A stretch of DNA of 64,000 nucleotides from Pseudomonas fluorescens (GTDB lineage: Bacteria; Pseudomonadota; Gammaproteobacteria; Pseudomonadales; Pseudomonadaceae), in contig NZ_LR134318.1 of assembly GCF_900636825.1 (NCBI RefSeq), forward strand, positions 1,645,501 through 1,709,500, in the 5' to 3' direction. Within the stretch, counting starts at the first letter, position 1; the number at the start of each line of letters is the position of its first letter. Both the position numbers and the translations under genes were made by a program. The notes below the pieces were generated by a model, which saw only the letters and a program-made list of their open reading frames with translations, was not told where the DNA came from and did no database searches. Of this stretch, positions 27,795 through 36,284 are shown piece after piece.

Positions 27795-28655
27795 ATGGCT
27801 TTAACAGTAAACACCAACACCACATCGTTGAACGTTCAGAAAAACCTGAACCGCGCTTCCGACGCTCTGTCCACCTCGATGCAGCGCCTGTCTTCCGGCC
27901 TGAAAATCAACAGCGCTAAAGATGACGCCGCTGGCCTGCAAATCTCCAACCGTATGTCTTCGCAGATCCGCGGTAACACCCAGGCTATCCAGAACGCCAA
28001 CGACGGTATCTCCGTAGCTCAGACCGCTGAAGGCGCTCTGCAAGCTTCGACCGACATCCTGCAGCGTATGCGTGAACTGGCTGTTAAAGCACGTAACGGT
28101 ACCAACGGCACTGCTGACCAGACCGCAACCAACGCTGAATTCGCTCAGATGTCTGACGAAATCACCCGTATCTCCGCGGCTACCAACCTGAACGGCAAAA
28201 ACCTGCTGGACGGTTCGGCTGGTACTGTGACCCTGCAAGTAGGCGCGAACACCGGTTCGGCTAACCACATCGACCTGGTACTGAGCTCCAAGTTCGACGC
28301 CGTCAGCCTGTCGGTTGGTAGCGGCACTGTAGTTCTGACCGGTACTTCGGGTACTGGCGCTGGTTCGGCTTCGCAGAACATCGACAACGCGATCACTGCA
28401 ATCGACGCCGCTATCGCTTCGATCGGTGCAACCCGCGCCAGCCTCGGTGCTTCGCAAAACCGTCTGACCAGCACCATCTCCAACCTGCAGAACATCACTG
28501 AAAACACCACCGCTGCTCAGGGTCGTGTACAGGACACCGACTTCGCCGCAGAAACTGCTAACCTGACCAAGCAGCAAACTCTGCAGCAAGCTTCCACTTC
28601 GGTTCTGGCTCAAGCCAACCAACTGCCTTCCGCTGTACTGAAGCTGCTTCAGTAA
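27795..28655 (+). CDS. fliC: Flagellin FliC
   Basis: A 286-residue filament subunit. The conserved N-terminal D0/D1 helices ('MALTVNTNTTSLNVQKNLNR', 'RLSSGLKINSAKDDAAGLQI') and C-terminal helices ('TENTTAAQGRVQDTDFAAE', 'LTKQQTLQQASTSVLAQANQ') are complete. The 'LQRMRELAV' stretch recognised by TLR5 in related flagellins is present. The central variable part (about 142-196) is short and rich in Ser/Thr/Gly, and gives candidate O-glycosylation sites for the upstream island. Codon use is strongly biased to preferred codons, as expected for a highly made protein. It is driven by its own FliA promoter and ends at a strong terminator. Confidence 0.97.
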   Translation: MALTVNTNTTSLNVQKNLNRASDALSTSMQRLSSGLKINSAKDDAAGLQISNRMSSQIRGNTQAIQNANDGISVAQTAEGALQASTDILQRMRELAVKARNGTNGTADQTATNAEFAQMSDEITRISAATNLNGKNLLDGSAGTVTLQVGANTGSANHIDLVLSSKFDAVSLSVGSGTVVLTGTSGTGAGSASQNIDNAITAIDAAIASIGATRASLGASQNRLTSTISNLQNITENTTAAQGRVQDTDFAAETANLTKQQTLQQASTSVLAQANQLPSAVLKLLQ

Positions 28656-28670
28656 TTCGGAACAAGTTTG

Positions 28671-28708
28671 AGCGGGGGAGTGCGCTTGTCGTGCTCTCTC
28701 GCTTTTTT
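28671..28708 (+). terminator. Intrinsic terminator after fliC
   Basis: A 13-bp stem including G-T pairs (AGCGGGGGAGTGC at 28671-28683 and GTGCTCTCTCGCT at 28691-28703) with a seven-base loop is followed by five further T. It lies 16 bp after the fliC stop and just ahead of the flaG ribosome site. Confidence 0.8.
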
Positions 28709-28727
28709 ACGTTGAGAGGTGATGGGC

Positions 28728-29084
28728 ATGGACATGAGCGTAAAGCTTAACCTGTCTTATCCTGCTCCCAAGCCAGTGCCACCGGTTGCTGACAAGCCGT
28801 CAGAAACGCCTAAAGTTGCCAAGACTGAAGCGCCGGTCGCTGCCAAGAGTCAGGAATCGGACGACGCCAAGTTGAAACTGGCGGTGCAAGAGATCGAGAA
28901 GTTTGTTCAATCGATCAAGCGCAATCTGGAGTTCTCGATCGACGAGCATTCCGGCAAGGTCATCGTCAAGGTGATCGCAAGCGAGACGGGTGAAGTCGTT
29001 CGACAGATTCCTTCCGCAGAAGCGCTCAAGCTCGCAGACAGCCTCGCCAACGCAAGTCATGTGTTGTTCGACGCCAAGGTCTGA
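28728..29084 (+). CDS. flaG: Flagellar protein FlaG
   Basis: A 118-residue FlaG-family protein. The conserved half is C-terminal: 'FSIDEHSGKVIVKVIASETG' followed by 'EVVRQIPSAEALKLADSL', while the N-terminal 45 residues are Pro/Lys-rich and low in complexity. FlaG proteins affect filament length in Pseudomonas and sit between fliC and fliD. I chose ATG 28728 since GAGAGG ends 8 bp before it. In-frame GTG/ATG codons at 28719-28722 are too close to this site. It is probably co-transcribed with fliD. Confidence 0.9.
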   Translation: MDMSVKLNLSYPAPKPVPPVADKPSETPKVAKTEAPVAAKSQESDDAKLKLAVQEIEKFVQSIKRNLEFSIDEHSGKVIVKVIASETGEVVRQIPSAEALKLADSLANASHVLFDAKV

Positions 29085-29166
29085 TAGCTGGCATGAATAG
29101 TGTCTGTCTTTCTTGATGATGCCGACAGGGGTCAAAAGACTGGCAGCAAACTGAAGGGAGATGCAC

Positions 29167-30609
29167 ATGGCAAGTCCAATTCTACCGGGTTCCGGACTGG
29201 GTTCCGGCCTGGACATCGGCGCGATCGTGACTGCGCTGGTCAACGCCGACAAGTCTGCCAAGCAGACCCAGATCGACTCCGCGACCAAAACCAATACCCT
29301 GAAGATCTCCGGTATCGGTACCTTGAAAAGCGCCCTGGCCGCTTACCAGAAGGCGATGACCGATCTGGGCAGCAAGACCAACCCTGCGTTTGCCGGCTAC
29401 ACGGCGACTTCGGGTACTCCGGCCACGCTGACCGCGACCTCCGACAACACTGCCGTATCCGGCACTTACAGTGTTGTGGTTAACAACCTGGCGACCGGCT
29501 CGAAAGTGGCCAGTGCATCGTTTGCCGGCGGTGCGGCCAGTGCCATTCCGAGTGGTACCCTGAAAATCAGTCAGAATGGCACTGATTACAACGTCACGAT
29601 TCCTGCCAATGCCACGTTGCAGAGCACTCGGGACGCTATCAACACCCAGCAGGGCACCAATGGTATTTCTGCCAACATCGTGACTGACAGCACGGGCGCG
29701 TCGCGTCTGGTGATCAGCTCGAACAAGACGGGCGCCGGCTCCGACCTTTCGACCAGCGGCATCGCCGGTCTGGCAATCGATGGCACCAAAGTGATGTCGT
29801 CGACACCGGCTGCCGGTGATTCGGGTTCTGTGGGTTCTGTCGCAATGGACGCCAAGCTGACCATCGACGGTCTGACCGTGACCAGCAAGAGCAACACCGT
29901 GACCGGCGCCGTGAGCGGCCTGACCATGAACCTGGTCGAAGCCAGTCCCACCGCGGTGAAAGTGACTGTCGACACCAACACCAAGGGTCTGCAGTCCTCG
30001 GTCCAGGCATTCGTCGATGCCTTTAACACGCTGAAGACCACCATCGACACGCTGTCCAAGGCGACGCCGGACGAAGATGGCAGGCTGACGGTGCAAGCGG
30101 CGTTTACCGGCGACTCCATGCCGCGCACGCTGCTTGCCGATCTTCGCGCTCAGTTGACCACTTCGTCACCAGGCGATCTGTCTGTGTTGTCGCAGATCGG
30201 CGTTCTGACCGATCGTGACACTGGCAAGTTGACGCTGGACAGCGCGGCGTTCACCAAAGCCATGGCTCAGCCGGGCATGACTGGCCAGGTTCAGCAACTG
30301 TTCTCCGGAACCAACGATACCAATGGTCTGCTGGCGCGGATGAGCAAGGCGGTCGACCCGTATCTCAAAGCTTCTGCCGATGGTAAGTCCACCAGCGGTT
30401 TGCTGGATCAGCGTCTGACCATTCTGACCAACAACACGCGCACCCTTACCAACCAGCAGTTGGCGCTGGATCTGCGTGTTGCCAACCTGACCAAGACGTT
30501 GACCGCGAAATACAACGCCATGGATTTGCTGGTAGGGCAGATGAAGGCGACGGCGAGCAACATCACGTCGTTCTTCAGCTCGCTGAACGCTCAGCAGTCC
30601 GCGAAGTAA
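29167..30609 (+). CDS. fliD: Flagellar filament cap protein FliD (HAP2)
   Basis: A 480-residue cap protein that sits at the filament tip and guides flagellin insertion. The N-terminal 'LPGSGLGSGLDIGAIVTALV' and C-terminal coiled-coil ('LTLTNQQLALDLRVANLTKT'-like region and 'YNAMDLLVGQMKATASNITS') are the HAP2 signatures. The central part is Ser/Thr-rich. The ATG at 29167 is chosen because GGGAG lies 6 bp upstream. ATG 29161 directly touches that site. A perfect 13-bp terminator stem follows the stop. Confidence 0.95.
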   Translation: MASPILPGSGLGSGLDIGAIVTALVNADKSAKQTQIDSATKTNTLKISGIGTLKSALAAYQKAMTDLGSKTNPAFAGYTATSGTPATLTATSDNTAVSGTYSVVVNNLATGSKVASASFAGGAASAIPSGTLKISQNGTDYNVTIPANATLQSTRDAINTQQGTNGISANIVTDSTGASRLVISSNKTGAGSDLSTSGIAGLAIDGTKVMSSTPAAGDSGSVGSVAMDAKLTIDGLTVTSKSNTVTGAVSGLTMNLVEASPTAVKVTVDTNTKGLQSSVQAFVDAFNTLKTTIDTLSKATPDEDGRLTVQAAFTGDSMPRTLLADLRAQLTTSSPGDLSVLSQIGVLTDRDTGKLTLDSAAFTKAMAQPGMTGQVQQLFSGTNDTNGLLARMSKAVDPYLKASADGKSTSGLLDQRLTILTNNTRTLTNQQLALDLRVANLTKTLTAKYNAMDLLVGQMKATASNITSFFSSLNAQQSAK

Positions 30610-30621
30610 GCTGCAATTGCG

Positions 30622-30670
30622 ACAAAAACCCGGCTACGCTTTATCGGCGTGCGCCGGGTTTTTGTCTTTT
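30622..30670 (+). terminator. Intrinsic terminator after fliD
   Basis: A perfect 13-bp inverted repeat (ACAAAAACCCGGC at 30622-30634, GCCGGGTTTTTGT at 30653-30665) is followed by CTTTT. The A/T-flanked stem could work in both directions. It separates fliD from the fliS promoter directly downstream. Confidence 0.88.
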
Positions 30671-30674
30671 GATC

Positions 30675-30701
30675 TAAAGTTTTCCGATTCGTTGGCGATA
30701 C
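30675..30701 (+). promoter_or_regulatory. Sigma-28 (FliA) promoter of fliS-fliT
   Basis: TAAAGTTT (30675-30682) matches the FliA -35 consensus exactly. After an 11-bp spacer, GGCGATAC (30694-30701) matches six of eight -10 positions. It lies 38 bp before the fliS ATG and immediately after the fliD terminator. This suggests that the export chaperones are made as a separate late transcript. Confidence 0.75.
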
Positions 30702-30738
30702 ACTGGTTATACGAGTCATTGTGGCAATGAGGTAGAAC

Positions 30739-31137
30739 ATGAACCCAATGTTAGCCCTTCGGCAATATCAGAAAGTCGGCGCTCACGCGCAGACGTCCGA
30801 AGCGAGCCCGCACCGCCTGGTGCAAATGTTGATGGAAGGTGGTCTTTCCCGTATCGCTCAGGCCAAAGGCGCCATCGAGCGCAAGGATGTGCCTGCCAAG
30901 TGCACTGCCATCAGCAAGGCGATTGGCATCGTCAGCGGTCTTCGCGAAGGCCTGGATCTGGAAAACAGCGCGGACACGCTGGCGGATCTGGACGGGTTGT
31001 ATATCTACATGATGAAGCGTCTCGCCGAGGCGAACATCAGCAGTGATCCACGCATTCTCGATGAGGTTGCAGGCCTGCTGAGTACGGTAAAAGAAGGCTG
31101 GGACGCCATTGCGCCCGTGCCGGCGCCGCAGTTCTGA
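30739..31137 (+). CDS. fliS: Flagellin export chaperone FliS
   Basis: A 132-residue helical chaperone that binds the C-terminus of flagellin in the cytoplasm and prevents early polymerisation. 'MLALRQYQKVGAHAQTSEAS' followed by 'PHRLVQMLMEGGLSRI' is the conserved FliS N-terminus, and 'LADLDGLYIYMMKRLAEANI' the central helix. It is followed at 11 bp by a FliT-like gene. It is read from its own FliA promoter. Confidence 0.95.
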   Translation: MNPMLALRQYQKVGAHAQTSEASPHRLVQMLMEGGLSRIAQAKGAIERKDVPAKCTAISKAIGIVSGLREGLDLENSADTLADLDGLYIYMMKRLAEANISSDPRILDEVAGLLSTVKEGWDAIAPVPAPQF

Positions 31138-31148
31138 AGGAGATCACC

Positions 31149-31445
31149 ATGAGTCTTGTATTGCAGCGAATCGCCGATACCCGTGAAGCATTGGTCGGAG
31201 CGTTGGCCGAGCGAAACTGGGAAGCCATCGGCGAACTGGATCTGGCTTGCCGTTCCTGCATGGAAGACGTCATGGCTGAAGCTTCGCTGGATGAAGTCGC
31301 ATTGCGCGACAATCTTGAAGAGCTGCTCCACGTATACAAAGATCTGCTCGAAGTGGCGATGGGGGAGCGGCAGGCAATAGCCAATGAAATGTCGCAGATC
31401 ACCCAAGCGCAAAACGCGGCAAAGGTTTACCATCTGTTTGGTTGA
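31149..31445 (+). CDS. fliT: FliT-like flagellar chaperone
   Basis: A 98-residue, mostly helical acidic protein in the position of fliT, directly after fliS. It shows no clear motif beyond heptad-like helices ('RIADTREALVGALAERNWEA', 'LEELLHVYKDLLEVAMGERQ'). FliT proteins chaperone the cap protein FliD. The assignment rests mainly on gene order, size and helical pattern. The ribosome site is AAGGAG. Confidence 0.75.
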   Translation: MSLVLQRIADTREALVGALAERNWEAIGELDLACRSCMEDVMAEASLDEVALRDNLEELLHVYKDLLEVAMGERQAIANEMSQITQAQNAAKVYHLFG

Positions 31446-31482
31446 TTAACCGTCAGTTAAACCAGAGATGTGCGCCATAAAT

Positions 31483-31512
31483 TTGACTGTGCACGGTTTT
31501 TTGACTTAACTA
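31483..31512 (+). promoter_or_regulatory. Possible sigma-70-type promoter of fleQ
   Basis: TTGACT (31483-31488) and TAACTA (31507-31512) are separated by 18 bp in the 173-bp gap before fleQ. Transcription of fleQ in P. aeruginosa is known to be independent of the flagellar sigma factors. The -10 match is poor, so this is only a candidate. No sigma-54 or sigma-28 site is seen here. Confidence 0.3.
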
Positions 31513-31618
31513 GTGGCTATTATCAGGTTTAGGGCGTCTACAGGCACATGGTGTCCTGCAAGCGTCTCGCTTGCCCCTAATTTTCGGGCATTGAGTTGAC
31601 TAGGGAAGTTGCTATTGC

Positions 31619-33094
31619 ATGTGGCGTGAAACCAAAATTCTGCTGATCGATGACGATAGCGTCCGCCGCCGCGACCTGGCGGTGATTTTAAATTTTCTTG
31701 GCGAAGAAAATTTACCCTGCGGCAGCCATGACTGGCAGCAGGCAGTCGGCTCTTTGTCGTCTAGTCGTGAGGTCATCTGTGTACTGATCGGGACGGTCAA
31801 TGCTCTTGGTGCACTTTTGGGCTTGCTAAAGACACTCTCAACCTGGGATGAGTTCCTTCCGGTTTTGTTAATGGGCGATAATTCTTCCGTTGACTTGCCT
31901 GAAGACCAACGTCGTCGAGTGCTTTCGACCCTCGAGATGCCGCCCAGCTACAGCAAATTGCTTGACTCACTGCACCGTGCCCAGGTCTATCGCGAGATGT
32001 ATGACCAGGCCCGCGAGCGCGGCCGTCATCGCGAACCCAACCTGTTCCGCAGCCTCGTCGGCACCAGTCGTGCGATCCAGCACGTGCGTCAGATGATGCA
32101 GCAAGTGGCCGACACCGACGCCAGCGTGCTGATCCTTGGCGAGTCCGGCACCGGCAAGGAAGTGGTCGCCCGCAACCTGCATTACCATTCCAAGCGCCGC
32201 GACGGGCCATTCGTGCCCGTCAACTGCGGGGCGATCCCCGCGGAACTGCTCGAGAGTGAATTGTTCGGCCATGAAAAAGGCGCCTTCACCGGAGCAATCA
32301 CCAGCCGTGCCGGGCGCTTTGAGCTGGCCAACGGCGGCACGCTGTTTCTCGACGAAATCGGCGACATGCCACTGCCAATGCAGGTCAAGCTGCTGCGCGT
32401 TCTGCAGGAACGTACGTTCGAGCGTGTGGGCAGCAACAAGACCCAGAGCGTCGACGTGCGCATCATCGCTGCAACGCACAAGAATCTCGAAAGCATGATC
32501 GAGATCGGCACCTTCCGCGAAGACCTTTACTATCGCCTGAACGTGTTCCCGATCGAGATGGCGCCGTTGCGTGAGCGCGTCGAAGATATTCCGTTGCTGA
32601 TGAACGAGCTGATCTCGCGCATGGAGCACGAGAAGCGCGGTTCGATCCGCTTCAACTCCGCCGCCATCATGTCGCTGTGCCGTCACGGCTGGCCTGGCAA
32701 CGTTCGCGAGTTGGCCAACCTGGTCGAGCGCATGGCGATCATGCATCCGTACGGGGTGATCGGCGTGGTCGAGTTGCCGAAGAAATTCCGCTACGTCGAT
32801 GACGAAGACGAGCAAATGGTCGACAGCCTGCGCAGCGATCTGGAAGAGCGCGTGGCAATCAACGGCCACACGCCGGACTTCAGCGCCAATGCACTGCTGC
32901 CGCCGGAAGGCCTGGACCTCAAGGATTATCTCGGTGGTCTGGAGCAGGGCTTGATTCAGCAGGCGCTCGACGACGCCAATGGCATCGTGGCGCGTGCTGC
33001 CGAACGGCTGCGCATTCGTCGCACCACGCTGGTGGAGAAGATGCGCAAATACGGCATGAGCCGGCGCGAAGGTGATGAACAGGCGGATGATTGA
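31619..33094 (+). CDS. fleQ: Flagellar master regulator FleQ (sigma-54 activator, c-di-GMP responsive)
   Basis: A 491-residue enhancer-binding protein. The N-terminal receiver-like domain (1 to about 125) is divergent, as known for FleQ. The AAA+ domain has Walker A 'GESGTGKE' (174-181), the sigma-54 contact loop GAFTGA (221-226) and Walker B 'LFLDE' (242-246). The C-terminal Fis-type helix-turn-helix is at about 445-485 ('[20 protein letters not shown]'). FleQ activates the early flagellar genes with RpoN and switches exopolysaccharide genes in response to c-di-GMP. It is restrained by FleN, also in this window. Confidence 0.97.
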   Translation: MWRETKILLIDDDSVRRRDLAVILNFLGEENLPCGSHDWQQAVGSLSSSREVICVLIGTVNALGALLGLLKTLSTWDEFLPVLLMGDNSSVDLPEDQRRRVLSTLEMPPSYSKLLDSLHRAQVYREMYDQARERGRHREPNLFRSLVGTSRAIQHVRQMMQQVADTDASVLILGESGTGKEVVARNLHYHSKRRDGPFVPVNCGAIPAELLESELFGHEKGAFTGAITSRAGRFELANGGTLFLDEIGDMPLPMQVKLLRVLQERTFERVGSNKTQSVDVRIIAATHKNLESMIEIGTFREDLYYRLNVFPIEMAPLRERVEDIPLLMNELISRMEHEKRGSIRFNSAAIMSLCRHGWPGNVRELANLVERMAIMHPYGVIGVVELPKKFRYVDDEDEQMVDSLRSDLEERVAINGHTPDFSANALLPPEGLDLKDYLGGLEQGLIQQALDDANGIVARAAERLRIRRTTLVEKMRKYGMSRREGDEQADD

Positions 33095-33134
33095 CGCCTG
33101 TTTTTCAATTCCTTCATTTATAAGCGATTTTTTT

Positions 33135-33151
33135 TAGGCACGGGTATTGCT
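33135..33151 (+). promoter_or_regulatory. Sigma-54 promoter of fleSR
   Basis: TAGGCACGGGTATTGCT has the sigma-54 layout: GG at 33137-33138 and GC at 33149-33150, with exactly 10 bases between. The match to TGGCACG-N4-TTGCT is close. It lies 54 bp before the fleS ATG. This fits the known FleQ/RpoN control of fleSR. Confidence 0.85.
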
Positions 33152-33204
33152 ACATCCCTCGCAACGTTCCGTTTCACTGACGGTCAGCCAAGCGAGAGAG
33201 CACA

Positions 33205-34416
33205 ATGCCCCAAGCCGCCCAGATCTCTTCTGCCTCCAATATCGTGGGGCAACCCTCGTCCGTAGAGCAGGCAAGCCGTCAGGGACTTGAGCACGCGTTC
33301 CAGCTGTTCAACCAGATGTCGAGCCAGTTGACCGACTCCTACAGCATGTTGGAAGCGCGGGTCACCGAGCTCAAGGGTGAACTGGCCGTGGTCAGTGCCC
33401 AGCGCATGCAGGAACTCGCGGAAAAAGAGCGCTTGGCCAATCGGCTGCAAAACCTCCTCGACCTGTTGCCCGGCGGCGTAATCGTCATCGACGGCCACGG
33501 CCTGGTGCGCGAAGCCAATCCCGCTGCCATCGACTTGCTGGGCTCGCCGCTGGAAGGTGAGCTGTGGCGCCACGTGATTGCGCGCTGCTTCGCTCCGCGC
33601 GAAGACGATGGTCACGAAATTTCCTTGAAAAACGGTCGACGCCTGTCGATTTCCACTCGCTCGCTGGATGCCGAGCCGGGGCAGTTGGTGCTGCTTAACG
33701 ATTTGACTGAAACCCGTCATCTGCAGGATCAACTGGCGCGGCACGAGCGTTTGTCGTCGTTAGGGCGCATGGTCGCCTCGCTCGCCCACCAGATTCGCAC
33801 GCCGCTGTCCGCCGCGTTGCTCTACGCCAGTCATTTGACTGAGCAGCAATTACCGGTCGACACCCAGCAGCGCTTCGCCGGCCGCCTGAAAGAACGGCTG
33901 CACGAACTCGAGCATCAGGTGCGCGACATGCTGGTGTTTGCCCGTGGCGAGCTGCCGCTGACCGATCGCATTACTCCCAACGCTTTGATGCAAGCGCTGC
34001 AAGCGGCGGCGCTCACTCATGTGCAGGATCTGCCGATTCGCTGGCAATGCGACAGCCATGACGGTGAGTTGCTGTGCAATCGCGACACGCTGGTCGGAGC
34101 GCTGCTGAACCTGATCGAGAACGCGATTCAGGCCAGTGGCGGTAACGCGCGCCTGAAAGTGCATTGCTATACACGTGATCACACTCTGCGCCTGTGCATC
34201 AGCGACAGCGGCAGCGGCATCGAGCCCGCAGTGTTGGCGCGGTTGGGCGAGCCATTCTTTACCACCAAAGTGACAGGCACCGGCCTCGGCCTGACCGTTG
34301 TCCAAGCGGTTGCACGGGCGCATCAAGGAGAATTGCAGTTGCGCTCGCGAGTCGGGCGCGGCACCTGTGCGCAAGTGACCCTGCCGCTGTTTTCCGCTGT
34401 CCAGGGAGCTGAGTGA
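33205..34416 (+). CDS. fleS: Flagellar sensor histidine kinase FleS
   Basis: A 403-residue soluble histidine kinase with no membrane segment. It has a coiled region (about 45-85), a PAS domain (about 85-170), a dimerisation/phosphoacceptor domain with His195 in 'SLAHQIRTPLSAAL', and a C-terminal ATPase domain with N box 'NLIENAIQAS' and 'GEPFFTTKVTGTGLGL'. It phosphorylates FleR, which switches on the middle (class III) flagellar genes. It overlaps fleR by 4 bp and has a sigma-54 promoter upstream. Confidence 0.96.
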   Translation: MPQAAQISSASNIVGQPSSVEQASRQGLEHAFQLFNQMSSQLTDSYSMLEARVTELKGELAVVSAQRMQELAEKERLANRLQNLLDLLPGGVIVIDGHGLVREANPAAIDLLGSPLEGELWRHVIARCFAPREDDGHEISLKNGRRLSISTRSLDAEPGQLVLLNDLTETRHLQDQLARHERLSSLGRMVASLAHQIRTPLSAALLYASHLTEQQLPVDTQQRFAGRLKERLHELEHQVRDMLVFARGELPLTDRITPNALMQALQAAALTHVQDLPIRWQCDSHDGELLCNRDTLVGALLNLIENAIQASGGNARLKVHCYTRDHTLRLCISDSGSGIEPAVLARLGEPFFTTKVTGTGLGLTVVQAVARAHQGELQLRSRVGRGTCAQVTLPLFSAVQGAE

Positions 34417-35813
34417 ACGTCATGGGCATCAAGGTGTTGCTGGTCGAAGATGACCGTTCATTGCGCGAAGCACTGGCCGATACGCTGCTGCTCGCCGGCC
34501 ATGATTATCAAGCGGTCGGCAGCGCGGAAGAAGCGCTGACGGCGGTGGCCCGCGAAGCGTTCAGTCTGGTAGTCAGCGACGTCAACATGCCTGGAATGGA
34601 TGGGCATCAACTGCTCGCACTGTTGCGCGCGCGTCAGCCGCAGTTGCCGGTGTTGCTGATGACTGCGCATGGCGCCGTCGAACGCGCGGTCGATGCGATG
34701 CGCCAAGGGGCGGCGGATTATCTGGTCAAACCGTTTGAACCCAAGGCACTGCTGGATCTGGTGGCGCGGCATGCGCTGGGCCGGATCGGCGCCAGCGACA
34801 CCGAAGGTCCGATAGCGGTGGAACCTGCCAGTGTGCAGTTGCTCGACCTTGCCACACGCGTTGCGCGCAGCGATTCGACGGTATTGATTTCTGGCGAATC
34901 CGGCACGGGCAAGGAAGTGCTCGCGCGCTACATTCATCAGCAATCGCCCCGTGTCGATCAGCCGTTCGTTGCAATCAACTGTGCAGCGATCCCGGACAAC
35001 ATGCTTGAAGCGACGTTATTCGGCCACGAGAAGGGCTCGTTCACGGGGGCCATCGCTGCGCAGGCCGGCAAGTTCGAGCAGGCAGATGGCGGCACCATTC
35101 TGCTCGATGAAATTTCCGAAATGCCCTTGGGTCTGCAAGCCAAGCTTCTGCGTGTTTTGCAGGAGCGTGAGGTTGAGCGAGTGGGCGCGCGCAAGCCGAT
35201 CAGCCTGGACATTCGCGTGGTCGCGACCACCAACCGCGATCTGGCCGGCGAAGTCGCGGCGGGGCGCTTTCGGGAAGACCTGTTTTACCGCTTGTCGGTT
35301 TTCCCCCTGGCGTGGCGTCCACTTCGCGAGCGCACTGCCGATATCCTGCCGCTGGCCGAAAAGTTGTTGGCCAAGCACGTCAATAAAATGAAGCACGCGG
35401 CGGCGAAACTGTCGCCTGAAGCGCAGGCGTGCCTGACCGCTTACCCGTGGCCGGGCAATGTGCGTGAGCTGGACAACGCAATTCAGCGCGCGCTGATTCT
35501 GCAGCAGGGCGGTTTGATCCAGCCGCAGGATTTCTGTCTCGCCGGTTCGGTGACATTTGCTGCGTTGCCAATCCCAGCGCCGTCGTCAGCCGTGATTCGT
35601 GAAGTCGAAATCGACGTGGATTCGGCCGGCGCATTGGGCGATGACCTGCGCCGCCGGGAGTTTCAGATGATCATTGATACCTTGCGCGCCGAACGTGGCC
35701 GCCGCAAGGAAGCGGCCGAAAAGCTCGGCATCAGCCCGCGGACCTTGCGCTACAAACTGGCGCAAATGCGTGATGCGGGAATGGACGTCGAAGGCTATTT
35801 GTTCGCGACGTAA
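34413..35813 (+). CDS. fleR: Flagellar response regulator FleR (sigma-54 activator)
   Basis: A 466-residue NtrC-type regulator. It has a receiver domain with phosphoacceptor Asp56 ('VSDVNMPGMDG') and Lys106, an AAA+ domain with Walker A 'GESGTGKE' (about 161-168), and a C-terminal Fis-type helix-turn-helix ('AAEKLGISPRTLRYKLAQM'). The sigma-54 contact loop reads GSFTGA (208-213) rather than GAFTGA. It should activate fliE, fliK, fliL and other class III promoters seen downstream. The start may be GTG 34413, coupled to fleS, or ATG 34422. GGGAG is better spaced for the GTG. Confidence 0.96.
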   Translation: MNVMGIKVLLVEDDRSLREALADTLLLAGHDYQAVGSAEEALTAVAREAFSLVVSDVNMPGMDGHQLLALLRARQPQLPVLLMTAHGAVERAVDAMRQGAADYLVKPFEPKALLDLVARHALGRIGASDTEGPIAVEPASVQLLDLATRVARSDSTVLISGESGTGKEVLARYIHQQSPRVDQPFVAINCAAIPDNMLEATLFGHEKGSFTGAIAAQAGKFEQADGGTILLDEISEMPLGLQAKLLRVLQEREVERVGARKPISLDIRVVATTNRDLAGEVAAGRFREDLFYRLSVFPLAWRPLRERTADILPLAEKLLAKHVNKMKHAAAKLSPEAQACLTAYPWPGNVRELDNAIQRALILQQGGLIQPQDFCLAGSVTFAALPIPAPSSAVIREVEIDVDSAGALGDDLRRREFQMIIDTLRAERGRRKEAAEKLGISPRTLRYKLAQMRDAGMDVEGYLFAT

Positions 35814-35863
35814 CCTGTAACGCCATACATCCAGAATGCTTTTCTGAAGGGGTGCCCATGAGA

Positions 35864-35880
35864 TGGCACCCTTGTTGCTA
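35864..35880 (+). promoter_or_regulatory. Sigma-54 promoter of fliEFGHIJ
   Basis: TGGCACCCTTGTTGCTA has GG at 35865-35866 and GC at 35877-35878, with 10 bases between. It lies 60 bp upstream of fliE. GGGTGCC at 35850-35856 pairs with GGCACCC at 35865-35871, so the -24 element is also one arm of a hairpin. That hairpin may act as a terminator for fleR transcripts. Confidence 0.85.
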
Positions 35881-35940
35881 ATACCTGTGTATCCGCCGAG
35901 TGAGTGTCAAAAAAATGCGGGCCGCCCAAGAGAGTAGACC

Positions 35941-36270
35941 ATGAGCCAAGGTATTGAATTTAATCGGTTGATGATGGACATGCAGGCCATGAAAGTGGAT
36001 GCCATGTCTGCGCGCAAATCGACTGCCGCTGTCCCTGAAATCGCTGGCAGCAGCTTTTCCGACATGCTCGGTCAGGCCATCAATAAAGTCAGCGATACCC
36101 AGCAGGCGTCGACTCAACTGGCCAACGCATTCGAGATCGGCAAGAGCGGTGTCGACCTGACCGACGTGATGATTGCGTCGCAGAAAGCCAGCGTGTCGTT
36201 CCAGGCTCTGACCCAGGTGCGCAACAAGCTGGTTCAGGCTTATCAAGACATCATGCAGATGCCGGTTTAA
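35941..36270 (+). CDS. fliE: Flagellar hook-basal body adaptor FliE
   Basis: A 109-residue FliE linking the MS ring to the proximal rod. The C-terminal helices ('[20 protein letters not shown]' and '[17 protein letters not shown]') are the conserved part and '[19 protein letters not shown]' precedes them. The length is standard. It is the first gene of the sigma-54-driven fliEFGHIJ operon, 14 bp before fliF. Confidence 0.95.
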   Translation: MSQGIEFNRLMMDMQAMKVDAMSARKSTAAVPEIAGSSFSDMLGQAINKVSDTQQASTQLANAFEIGKSGVDLTDVMIASQKASVSFQALTQVRNKLVQAYQDIMQMPV

Positions 36271-36284
36271 GGGCGAAATAAGTC

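Noticed and set aside
27638..27919. ORF running through the fliC promoter into fliC in another frame
   Set aside because: It overlaps the FliA promoter and the start of fliC out of frame; no coding signature.
29102..29128. Sigma-28-like site upstream of fliD (GCCGACAG)
   Set aside because: The -10 is only partly matching and the -35 position (GTCTGTCT) does not fit, so flaG-fliD are better treated as one transcript.
29100..29483. ORF overlapping the start of fliD in another frame
   Set aside because: It has no homology-like features (Arg/Gly/Gln-rich) and lies within fliD, whose N-terminus is typical.
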